Assembly: GCA_030432565.1 (NCBI GenBank)
Contig: JAUIGV010000044.1
Coordinates: 1-37,415, forward strand
Source of the DNA: Verrucomicrobiia bacterium
Lineage (GTDB): Bacteria > Verrucomicrobiota > Verrucomicrobiia > Verrucomicrobiales > Akkermansiaceae
Direction of reading: 5' to 3'
DNA: 37,415 bases
The translations under genes were made by a program, and so were the position numbers. Shown here one piece after another: positions 8,598 to 16,514 of this stretch (position 1 is the stretch's first letter; each line of letters opens with the position of its first letter). Under the pieces are notes generated by a model. It saw nothing but the letters and a program-made list of their open reading frames with translations. It was not told the DNA's origin and ran no database searches.

Positions 8598-9896
8598 CTA
8601 CTTTTGATTTTTGCGCCTCAAAGTCATTTCGACGCGTTGCTTGATTCCCTCGGGAACAGGATTGTTGTTCACGTAGTCAACGACTCCGGCTTCGTCCTTG
8701 CTCATCCATCTTCCGATCATGCGGTGGAAGGTGTTTCGCTGATCGTCTTCGGTGGAGAGTCTCATAATCCAATCGGCGGCGAGGGCTGGTTCGTCGCCCA
8801 TGGAGTGCCACACGAGTGATTTGACGCTATCATCAAAAGCGGGATTTCCCTCGTAGTTGGCAAGCCAATCGGAGGCGGCTACAACGTTTTCATTTTGAAT
8901 CATTTCGCGAACGAGGCTGGGGCCGGCGGAGGCAACGATCTCCTCGGGCTGGCTTTCGACCCAGCTGAGAGCGGCGGGAAGGTCGTCATCGGCCCACTGC
9001 TGGACAATCTCTCCGGCGGATGATTTTAGGATTTCCGGTCCCATGGACGAGGCCCATTCGGCGGCCGCGCGTGGATCTTCTTTTGCAAGTTGACCGGCAA
9101 GACGGCCGGCCGCTCCGGATTTGAGTTTCTCGTCGGAGAGGCTTGCGATCCAGCGCTTCGCGTTTTCAGGGCCGGAAGCGGTTACTTCGGCAAAAACAGC
9201 ATCGAGGGCCTGTCCTCGTCCCCGTGAAAAAGGGAGTTCTTCAAGAAGCTGGGTGGCGCGACCGAGGTCGAGCGATGAAATCCCCTCGATGACGCCAACG
9301 AGCCATGGATTGGCGTCAGCGCCCTTGGCTTCACTATCGAAGTTGTCTCGAGCCCACGCCACGGCGCCTTCGGTGTCGTTTTTGGCCCAAGCTGAGAGGA
9401 TTGTTTGGCGGGCGAAGTTGGTCCCGGTATTTTCCTTGGCATAGTCGAGAGCCTGGAGCGGATCCACTTGGGCCCAGGCAGACAAGAGCATGCGGTATTC
9501 GCCGAACTGTTCGTTTTCGATTCCGCCTTCACGATAGGCATCGACTGCGGCAAGATATTGATCAGGGGAAAGATTTTTGACGAATTCGAGAAATTTTTCG
9601 GCCCGGGCGATTGGGTCGGACATGTTTTTGAGGGCCTTGGCTTCTTCGCGAATCGCCTCAATTTGCCCGCTGCTTGAGGTGCCGGTGGAGCTGGAGGCAA
9701 CCCGCCCGGAGGGCTTCGAGGGATCCACGGATTGTTGTCCACGAGGAACGGATCTGGAGCTGGGGGCGACGGGGTTCTTCTGAGAATCAAGGTTCCCGGT
9801 CGTCTCCGGAGAGTCTGAAGAGCCCCGGCCAATGAGAAAGGCAGCGCCGCAGCTGACCGCCCAGGCTGCGGCAAAAAGTCCGGTTTTTGAAATCAT
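8598..9896 (-). CDS. Membrane-anchored Trp-Ala/Asp-Pro repeat protein
   Basis: 432 residues: an N-terminal anchor (residues 5-24, ending FLIGRGSS), a Ser/Pro/Thr-rich linker to about 75, then tandem helical units of about 35-40 residues. The units carry a recurring W-A-x-x-D-x-x-x-A-x-x-W pattern, for example LSAWAQVDPLQALDY, LSAWAKNDTEGAVAW, KEDPRAAAEWA and QQWADDDLPAALSW. The layout suggests an alpha-solenoid of TPR/SEL1-like type, exposed in the periplasm. It aligns end to end with the protein at 10540, so the two are paralogues. Upstream of the ATG a GAGGG sits 13 nt away. It precedes msrA by 9 nt. Function is unknown; a protein-binding scaffold is inference only. Confidence 0.82.
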   Translation of the reverse strand: MISKTGLFAAAWAVSCGAAFLIGRGSSDSPETTGNLDSQKNPVAPSSRSVPRGQQSVDPSKPSGRVASSSTGTSSSGQIEAIREEAKALKNMSDPIARAEKFLEFVKNLSPDQYLAAVDAYREGGIENEQFGEYRMLLSAWAQVDPLQALDYAKENTGTNFARQTILSAWAKNDTEGAVAWARDNFDSEAKGADANPWLVGVIEGISSLDLGRATQLLEELPFSRGRGQALDAVFAEVTASGPENAKRWIASLSDEKLKSGAAGRLAGQLAKEDPRAAAEWASSMGPEILKSSAGEIVQQWADDDLPAALSWVESQPEEIVASAGPSLVREMIQNENVVAASDWLANYEGNPAFDDSVKSLVWHSMGDEPALAADWIMRLSTEDDQRNTFHRMIGRWMSKDEAGVVDYVNNNPVPEGIKQRVEMTLRRKNQK

Positions 9897-10024
9897 GATG
9901 TGGAAATACTACCCTCTAAACGGCACCGGGCCTGACTTTTTTTCGGATCCGTTGATTCGGTCTTGTTTCAATAAAGCGTAAATCTGCGGTTGCGGCAGGG
10001 GGCGGTGAAGCGTATGTCGAGGCC

Positions 10025-10453
10025 ATGAACCTTTTAGAGGACGACTCAACCGTCATGGCGAAGACCCGGGATCTTTGCGAAACTATTGCCAGCGACTCGG
10101 ATTACCTTGAACTTCTCGAAAAAGTTGAGAGGTTTCTCGGCGATGACGTAGCTCGTTTGAGCTACCAGTCCGTGCACGAGAGCGGCCAGGCCCTGAATCA
10201 GAAACAGCAAGCCGGCCTGCAACTGTCTGAGAGTGAAATCGCGGAATTCGAGAGTGCCCGCACGCAGCTTTTGAATAACCCGGTTGCGTCCGACTTCATG
10301 CAAGCCCAGCAAACTCTTGAGACTCTTCAGTCGAGCGTAAGCCGGATGGTGGGGATGACTTTGGAGCTTGGACGCGTTCCGACTCCCGAGGATATTGCCC
10401 AGGCGACCGGCGGTGGATGCTGCGGAGGTGGAAGCGGCGAAGGTGGCGGATGA
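10025..10453 (+). CDS. YlbF/YmcA-family protein with Gly/Cys-rich tail
   Basis: 142 residues, mostly helical. The central region (about 12-115), with ARLSYQSVHESG and the long helix around FMQAQQTLETLQSSVSRMVG, fits the Com_YlbF (DUF964) family. In Bacillus, YlbF, YmcA and YaaT form a complex that affects RNase Y and competence/biofilm regulation. The C-terminus is unusual: PEDIAQATGGGCCGGGSGEG ends the protein with two adjacent cysteines in a glycine run, suggesting a metal or Fe-S binding tail (inference). It stands alone on the plus strand between two minus-strand repeat-protein genes and is followed by a strong terminator. Confidence 0.78.
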   Translation: MNLLEDDSTVMAKTRDLCETIASDSDYLELLEKVERFLGDDVARLSYQSVHESGQALNQKQQAGLQLSESEIAEFESARTQLLNNPVASDFMQAQQTLETLQSSVSRMVGMTLELGRVPTPEDIAQATGGGCCGGGSGEGGG

Positions 10454-10503
10454 GGCTGCTAAAGCCTTCCGGCAGTTCGCCGGATCGATCTTATTTGAAC
10501 CGG

Positions 10504-10536
10504 GAAGGGTGGTCGTGATGATCACCCTTCTTTTTT
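10504..10536 (+). terminator. Intrinsic terminator after the ylbF-like gene
   Basis: Stem arms GAAGGGTGGTC (10504-10514) and GATCACCCTTC (10520-10530) pair over 11 bp with one G-T wobble and a 5-nt loop. Six T follow at once (10531-10536). It sits 50 nt after the stop. Confidence 0.9.
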
Positions 10537-10539
10537 GAG

Positions 10540-11841
10540 CTATTTCTTTTTGGGCTTTTTAGGCTTTGGAAGAATTCCCCTCAGAACCTTGTCCGGGAGT
10601 GACTCCGAGTTCTCGGTGGCCCAGGCGACGGCGGCGTTTTGGTCGGTTTTGCGCCAGCGGCCGAGAATGTCGCGATAGTAGCGTTCCTGGTCGTTGGGCC
10701 GGGAAAGGGTGGCGACGTTTTCGAGGGCGGTTTGGGGGTCTTGGCGGCCTGCTTCCTGAAGGAAGCGCATACGTGCGCCATCGAGGTCGGGATCGTCACC
10801 CAAACCGCGCAACCAGAGGGCGGCTTCGACCGGATCTTTGCGGGCGAGGTGCTTGGCGACTCCTTCGGCGGCCTCGGTCATGGTGTCCTGGGGGAGGCTT
10901 TCGGCCCACGATTTGGCGCCATCAAGATCTTGTTGGGCGTAGATTTCCGACACCACTTCGGAAGCGTCGCGGCGGGTGGCGACGGTTGTCATGTTACTGA
11001 TCCAATCGGAGGCTGACTCCGGATCTCTGCGTGCCAGGGAACTGGCGAGGCGTTTTGCGGTCTCCCGTTGAAGTTTGGGTTCCTGGATTTGCTCGATCCA
11101 TTCGCCGGCAAATTCGGCTCCTCGAATGACCACTTCGGGCAGGATTTCGCGAATGGCTTGATTTTTGGTGTTTCCGTCTTCGATGTCCTTCAGCGCGAGA
11201 AGCGCGCCCTGGGGATCGTTTCGAGCCATCCCTTCGATGAGGCCGACCACCCAGTCATTGACCTCGCCGCTGTCTTCGAGCCCCTGAATGGCCTTGGCGG
11301 CATCCTCGGGGCTATCGGCAGCCCAGGCGGAGATTGCTGTCTTGCGGGTCCAGCCGTCACTCTCATTTTCATCGAGAAAGGCGATTGCGGTGAAAGGATC
11401 GCGGTCCATCCACGCGGAGATCAGCATTGAAAACTCACCCCGATTGTAGTCGACCCAGCCGGCTTCGCGGAAATTTTGGACGATATCGGCGATTTCGCTG
11501 TCATCGAGGCGGTCGATAAACTCAATCATTTGGCGGGTGCGCTCGATGCGATTTCCGACATTTAGGACGTCGGAGAGCTCGATCATACTCTGATGAATGG
11601 CTTCCTCGTCGGTTGAGGTAGCTCCGGCGGTGACTTTGCGGCGTCCTGATTTACGGGCCCCGGTGACGTAGGAAGGGGAGTCGGGTGAGCGGGACGCAAG
11701 CGAGGCCCCGGGTGAGTCTGAAAATTCAGGATCATTTGCGGAGCCGACTTTCGGAGCGCTTTGCCGTCCAATGAGGAGGCCGATTGCCAGGGCAGCCAGC
11801 CACGAAATGGCGATTAGTGCGCTGCGGGAAGTCATTTTCAT
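10540..11841 (-). CDS. Membrane-anchored Trp-Ala/Asp-Pro repeat protein
   Basis: 433 residues: a membrane anchor (about 8-25, ending LLIGRQSA), a Ser/Pro linker to about 75, then helical repeats such as ISAWMDRDPFTAIAF, ISAWAADSPEDAAKA, ARRDPESASDWI, ARKDPVEAALWL and KTDQNAAVAWA. It aligns along its whole length with the protein at 8598 (for example EFSMLISAW against EYRMLLSAW, GLIEGMARND against GVIEGISSLD), so they are diverged duplicates. The C-terminus is a short basic tail (PKPKKPKKK) not shared with its paralogue. It ends 3 nt after the terminator of the convergent ylbF-like gene. No enzyme motif is seen and no function can be assigned. Confidence 0.82.
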   Translation of the reverse strand: MKMTSRSALIAISWLAALAIGLLIGRQSAPKVGSANDPEFSDSPGASLASRSPDSPSYVTGARKSGRRKVTAGATSTDEEAIHQSMIELSDVLNVGNRIERTRQMIEFIDRLDDSEIADIVQNFREAGWVDYNRGEFSMLISAWMDRDPFTAIAFLDENESDGWTRKTAISAWAADSPEDAAKAIQGLEDSGEVNDWVVGLIEGMARNDPQGALLALKDIEDGNTKNQAIREILPEVVIRGAEFAGEWIEQIQEPKLQRETAKRLASSLARRDPESASDWISNMTTVATRRDASEVVSEIYAQQDLDGAKSWAESLPQDTMTEAAEGVAKHLARKDPVEAALWLRGLGDDPDLDGARMRFLQEAGRQDPQTALENVATLSRPNDQERYYRDILGRWRKTDQNAAVAWATENSESLPDKVLRGILPKPKKPKKK

Positions 11842-12043
11842 AGAGCAGTTCGAGAAATCGTCGGGGTTCTAACAGTGATGGAATCAGGGTTCTTTCAGGT
11901 AGTGGTTGTTTCTCCGATGAATTCAATGACGCTTTCTGTTGCGTATTTTTACAACTTGCCCTTAATATAAATCCCTCGCCGTCGCTAACGGCCTCTTCGG
12001 GGTGTTTGGCTGCGGTTTTCTTTCACGCATCAACGAGACGATA

Positions 12044-15000
12044 ATGGCTAGTAACATGACGGCACTGAACCCGGACCGGGCGACATTGAATTTTCTCAAT
12101 AGTTTCCCGGAAGTTGCCCGTAAGCGCGGGGAGCACCTTCAGGAAGAGGGGGCGGTGACACAGATCTTTGGAAACCACCTTTTTATTCAGGGGAGGGTTG
12201 AGGAAAAGGGGGGTGTGCACCGCACGACCTTGAGGCTTCAGGGCAACCGTTGGTTTGGCAGTTGCTCGACCGAGGACGAGGAGACCGCTGGGGCGGTTAT
12301 GTTTGCAGCGATGCTTGAGCGCCTTCACCGCGGTGAGGACCTCCCGGAGTCACCCAACGAATTTGACGACACCCCGATTGTTGATCTCATCGAAGAGAAG
12401 CTCGACCGCGAGCTTGATGACAAGGAGGCAGATTTTGTTTTTCGGGTTGAGAAGCGCTACCGGAGATATGTCATCGAGGGGGAGATTCACGATCATGATA
12501 TGGTCCGCCTGAATCCCCGGTGGGAGATTGCGAGCTACGAGCCTCTCGAGCTGTGGCCTGTTCCTCCGGGCGATATTCTGGAGTTCTGGAACTATTTGGC
12601 CTACGCCTTTGATAAGAAGAATCTCCGCTACCCCGACTTCATGGATGCGGTTACGGACCTTGAAGATGTCCAACGTCGCATGCGCGATTGGGAGCAGGAA
12701 AGGGAGGTTGCGGCCTGGTATGACCGGATTGAGAGTGTCAACGAGCGTCCGCCCCAGGAAATCCCGCACAAGATTGAATTTCGCCTTATTTCCACCATCA
12801 ACGAAGCCCGGGTGGAAGCGCGCGAGGAGTTTCAGGAAGAGTGGGTTTCACTCAGGGAAAAGGGGGAGATCGAGCGTATCGTGAAATTGTTTGATGCCTC
12901 GGCTCTGCGTATGGATGCCGCAAGCCAAATTCTATGGGAGCACTTTTTACGCTACAGCGAAAAGACCGGTGAACTCTATCTCGATCTGGAGAATGAAGAC
13001 GCCTGCTGCTTCATGAATCTTCTTTTTCACCAGAAAGAGCTGAAGGGTTATATGGTGAACCTCGACGAGCGCCCCTTCCGCGTGGTCGACGAGCCGCTCC
13101 GCTGGCTTTGTGATGACGATCCCATGGATCCGAATTCGTTTGCCCTGCAGCTGGTGACCCAAAGCGGTGAAAATGTCTCCCACTCGGTGCGTTTGCTTCC
13201 GGGCCGGACCGAGCTTTATCAGTCCGACGAGACCGTCTTTCCAGGACCTCCGCGTTGGTTGGAGGATACCGAGATCATGCCTCGTTACTCGATCCCAAAG
13301 GTGGTGATCGATTCCCTCGAAGGAGTGGAGTTTCTCCGCAAAGTCGGGGCAACTTTGCCGCCTTCCATGAAGCGCCGGGTGACCGACCTGGATCTTTTTC
13401 CTCATCTCAAGATGTGGGTCGAGCAAGGTTTGACCGCAGCTGAGACCGAGCACTTGGTCATTGATGTCAAAGCTCTTGAGTCCAAAGGGCGTCGGGAGGA
13501 AAAACTGATCAAAGCCGGTTGGGATCTCATCAAGCAGGAGCCGGTGAAAGGAAAGGCTCTTCTTCGCTTTGCGCGGGAGAAACTTTATCCGATTCCGGAG
13601 ATTCTCCTCCAGATGGGGCTGACCTACGACGAGAAATTGGAGGCCTTCAAAGGGCGGATTACGAAGCAGTTTCCGGAGAAGTTTGCCGAGTGGATCGAAG
13701 CAATGCCGGAGTCGGTGGAACTCGATATCGAGGCCAAGCTGAAGACAATTCTGAGCGACCCCGTCACGGCGGCAATCCGCTTCGAGGTCGTGAACCAGGA
13801 GATCGATTGGTTCGATCTTCGCGTGGTGATCGATGTGGATGGTGTCAATCTTTCCAAGTCCCAGATCCGTCAATTGGTGGCCGCCCGTGGTGGTTATGTC
13901 CGGATGGACGATGGCTCGTGGATGCGTCTTGAGATCAAGCTTGATCCTGATCAGCGCGATGCCGTGACCCGTTTGGGGCTCGATCCCTTCGATCTTTCCG
14001 GCGAGACCCACCGCATGCATGCCATGCAGCTGGCCGATCCGAAGGCTGCCGAGGTCTTTGATCCCAAAGCCTGGAAGCGAATCAAGGATCGTGCCCGTGA
14101 TATTCAGATCGACATCAAGCCGGATGTTCCCAAGGAACTTAATGCAACCCTGCGACCTTACCAGGTGGAGGGTTACCAATTCCTGGCGTATCTCGCGACA
14201 AATGGTTTCGGCGGCATTCTTGCCGATGACATGGGTCTGGGTAAGACGATCCAGAGCATTACTTACATCTTGTGGCTGCGGAAATACATTGCCGAAACCA
14301 AGGATGCCAAAACCAAGATCGGGCCGGCCCTCGTGGTGTGTCCAAAGTCGGTTCTTGATGTTTGGGCGACCGAGGCCGGGAAATTTGCTCCCGAGCTCAA
14401 GGTGAAGGTGCTTCGCACCCGCGATGATCTCGATATCGAAGAGGTAAACAACGTTCTTGATATTCTCGTTCTCAACTACGCCCAACTTCGTGTTTGCGGC
14501 GATCAGTTGAATAAGATTCGTTGGCTGACCGTGATTCTTGACGAAGGACAGCAGATCAAAAACCCGGACTCCAAGGCTGCGAAATGCGCCCGTGAACTGG
14601 ATGCCGAGAACCGTCTGGTCCTCACCGGTACTCCGATTGAGAACCGGCTTATGGACATGTGGTCGCTGATGGCGTTTGCAATGCCCGGAGTGCTTGGCAC
14701 CCGTGCCTACTTCAAGCGTCGCTTCGACAAGCGCAAAGATCCTAGCAGCCAAAACCGCCTCGCTGCGCGTTTGCGTCCTTTCCTGCTTCGCCGGACGAAG
14801 GGGCAGGTTGCAAAAGATCTTCCGCCAAGAACCGAGGAGGAAGTGTTCGCAGGAATGGAGGGAATCCAGGAGGAACTCTACAAGGTGGAGCTCAAGCGGA
14901 TTCAGCAGGCTTTGCTGGGACTCGATTCCGACGAGGCGGTGAAGAAGAACAGCTTTGCGATTCTTCAGGGCCTGATGCGTTTGCGTCAGATCTGTTGTCA

Positions 15001-15712
15001 CCCGGGTCTCATCGATCCGAAGTGGCTCAAGGAGGAGAGCGCTAAGATGAACGCTCTTTTCTACCTGCTCGATCAGCTCCGCGAAGAGGGGCACAAGGTG
15101 CTCGTCTTCTCGCAGTTCGTTTCGATGCTCGATATCATCAAGACGCGTCTTGAGGTGGAGAGCCGTCCGTTCAACTACCTCACCGGTCAGACCAAGGATC
15201 GAAAAGGAGAGATCGAGAAGTTCCAGACGACCAAGGATGCTTCGGTGTTCCTTCTCTCGCTGAAAGCGGGTGGTGCCGGTCTCAACCTGACCTCGGCTTC
15301 CTACGTGATCCTTTATGATCCATGGTGGAACCCTGCCGTCGAGAATCAGGCGATCGACCGGACCCACCGAATCGGCCAGAAGAACAAGGTGATCGCTTAC
15401 CGTCTTCTCACCCGCGATTCCGTGGAGGAGAAGATCCGGATTTTGCAGCACCAGAAGACCGCGCTCGTGACCAATATTTTGGGTGACGAAGGATTCGCCA
15501 GTAATTTGGGAGTCGACGATCTTCAGTTCATCCTCAGCCACGGAGGAGGGGATGATGATGAGATCCCCCCACCGCCGCCGATCAAGGATGCCGACGTGAA
15601 AAAGGTCGCAACCAAGAAGAAGTCCGCCGTCCAGAAGGTCGCGAAAAAGGCGACCAAGAAAGTGGCTAAAAAAGCTGCCAAGAAGGCCGCGAAGAAAGAT
15701 ACGGATAAGTAA
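12044..15712 (+). CDS. SNF2-family DEAD/DEAH-type helicase with H1-like basic tail
   Basis: 1,222 residues from the ATG at 12044; a GTG at 12002 is in frame but less likely. The N-terminal part (to about 650) has a start reminiscent of SWIM-containing SNF2 proteins but lacks the zinc-binding cysteines. The helicase core begins near 690: LADDMGLGKTIQS is the Walker A region (Lys734), LDEGQQIKN is motif II (Asp833-Glu834-Gly-Gln), and the C-terminal lobe ends with AIDRTHRIGQ (motif VI). Such ATPases translocate on duplex DNA and remodel bound proteins. After about residue 1180 the tail becomes Lys/Ala-rich with repeated VAKKATKK-type units, like histone H1 or bacterial H1 mimics, and could bind DNA. 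The gene is monocistronic, with a terminator behind it. Confidence 0.9.
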   Translation: MASNMTALNPDRATLNFLNSFPEVARKRGEHLQEEGAVTQIFGNHLFIQGRVEEKGGVHRTTLRLQGNRWFGSCSTEDEETAGAVMFAAMLERLHRGEDLPESPNEFDDTPIVDLIEEKLDRELDDKEADFVFRVEKRYRRYVIEGEIHDHDMVRLNPRWEIASYEPLELWPVPPGDILEFWNYLAYAFDKKNLRYPDFMDAVTDLEDVQRRMRDWEQEREVAAWYDRIESVNERPPQEIPHKIEFRLISTINEARVEAREEFQEEWVSLREKGEIERIVKLFDASALRMDAASQILWEHFLRYSEKTGELYLDLENEDACCFMNLLFHQKELKGYMVNLDERPFRVVDEPLRWLCDDDPMDPNSFALQLVTQSGENVSHSVRLLPGRTELYQSDETVFPGPPRWLEDTEIMPRYSIPKVVIDSLEGVEFLRKVGATLPPSMKRRVTDLDLFPHLKMWVEQGLTAAETEHLVIDVKALESKGRREEKLIKAGWDLIKQEPVKGKALLRFAREKLYPIPEILLQMGLTYDEKLEAFKGRITKQFPEKFAEWIEAMPESVELDIEAKLKTILSDPVTAAIRFEVVNQEIDWFDLRVVIDVDGVNLSKSQIRQLVAARGGYVRMDDGSWMRLEIKLDPDQRDAVTRLGLDPFDLSGETHRMHAMQLADPKAAEVFDPKAWKRIKDRARDIQIDIKPDVPKELNATLRPYQVEGYQFLAYLATNGFGGILADDMGLGKTIQSITYILWLRKYIAETKDAKTKIGPALVVCPKSVLDVWATEAGKFAPELKVKVLRTRDDLDIEEVNNVLDILVLNYAQLRVCGDQLNKIRWLTVILDEGQQIKNPDSKAAKCARELDAENRLVLTGTPIENRLMDMWSLMAFAMPGVLGTRAYFKRRFDKRKDPSSQNRLAARLRPFLLRRTKGQVAKDLPPRTEEEVFAGMEGIQEELYKVELKRIQQALLGLDSDEAVKKNSFAILQGLMRLRQICCHPGLIDPKWLKEESAKMNALFYLLDQLREEGHKVLVFSQFVSMLDIIKTRLEVESRPFNYLTGQTKDRKGEIEKFQTTKDASVFLLSLKAGGAGLNLTSASYVILYDPWWNPAVENQAIDRTHRIGQKNKVIAYRLLTRDSVEEKIRILQHQKTALVTNILGDEGFASNLGVDDLQFILSHGGGDDDEIPPPPPIKDADVKKVATKKKSAVQKVAKKATKKVAKKAAKKAAKKDTDK

Positions 15713-15728
15713 TTCAACCAATTCATCC

Positions 15729-15765
15729 AGCCCCCGGAGCGTCTTGCTTCCGGGGGCTTTTTTTT
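15729..15765 (+). terminator. Intrinsic terminator after the SNF2 helicase gene
   Basis: Arms AGCCCCCGGA (15729-15738) and TCCGGGGGCT (15749-15758) form a perfect 10-bp GC-rich stem with a 10-nt loop, followed by a run of eight T (15758-15765). Confidence 0.95.
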
Positions 15766-15818
15766 GCCTTGGTGACTACCCGGTTTGCTTCTTTCCGAAA
15801 TTCATGAGAGATTGAAAT

Positions 15819-16469
15819 GTGACTCGTGTTCGGATTTTTTTGATTTGGCTTGGGTTGTCATTCCTGGGGCTAGTTGCGAGCGTGTTTTTCTTTCCCGATA
15901 ATCACCGGTTCTACCCCGATTCTTTTGGGGATTCACACGGAGTGATTTATGGTGATTTCACTTCACATGGGGACTTCTACTGGCAATGCAAATTTCACGG
16001 TAAAAGCCCGTCTCCTTGGAGGAATTGGCAACCGTCGAATTTTACTTACGAGGAGCTTAGTCTCGAATTTTACACTTACCATTCGGAGGATGAGGAAGAA
16101 TTCAAAGCTGTTCTTGAGCCTGAAACGATGACTTTGATCCGCTCCGGAAATCGTCTTCCTCTTACGGTCGAAACTCTCCAAGAGCTTCTTACCGGAACAA
16201 GCAACCCAGGACCCGAAGGTGTCATTCCAGAAGCCACGACTGAATTGTATTCAATGTTGCAGGCAGCTGGCACAGGCACACTTCCGAGGCCGGGGCATCA
16301 TAGGCGATGCTACGAGGGGGAATATGGGCAATGGTCTGGCAGCGTGTTACATTATCGAGGCGGACGGGCTGTGCCTCATCACTTGGCTCTGGTTATGGCA
16401 ATATGGTGTGTTTTAGGGCTCATCGTAATGATTGTTCACAAGCCAAAAAGAGCTCAGGACAAATCTTAG
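15819..16469 (+). CDS. Membrane protein of unknown function
   Basis: 216 residues from a GTG at 15819; GAGAG about 10 nt upstream is a plausible ribosome-binding site. One hydrophobic segment lies at about 5-25 and another at about 189-207, near the C-terminus, with a polar domain of about 160 residues between them that would face the periplasm. The middle region is rich in aromatic and acidic residues. No family is recognised. It is the first of several membrane-protein genes on this strand and is followed after 45 nt by the zinc-ribbon membrane protein. Confidence 0.65.
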   Translation: MTRVRIFLIWLGLSFLGLVASVFFFPDNHRFYPDSFGDSHGVIYGDFTSHGDFYWQCKFHGKSPSPWRNWQPSNFTYEELSLEFYTYHSEDEEEFKAVLEPETMTLIRSGNRLPLTVETLQELLTGTSNPGPEGVIPEATTELYSMLQAAGTGTLPRPGHHRRCYEGEYGQWSGSVLHYRGGRAVPHHLALVMAIWCVLGLIVMIVHKPKRAQDKS

Positions 16470-16514
16470 AGTTGCGAGGGCCTGCGAATCGGGGAGTCTT
16501 GAGGTCAATCGAGG

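Noticed and set aside
12947-15721. 2.8-kb open frame on the minus strand opposite the SNF2 helicase gene
   Set aside because: The opposite strand encodes an unmistakable helicase with all motifs. The antisense product has no recognisable domain and an odd Leu/His/Arg-rich composition; it results from codon choice in the real gene.
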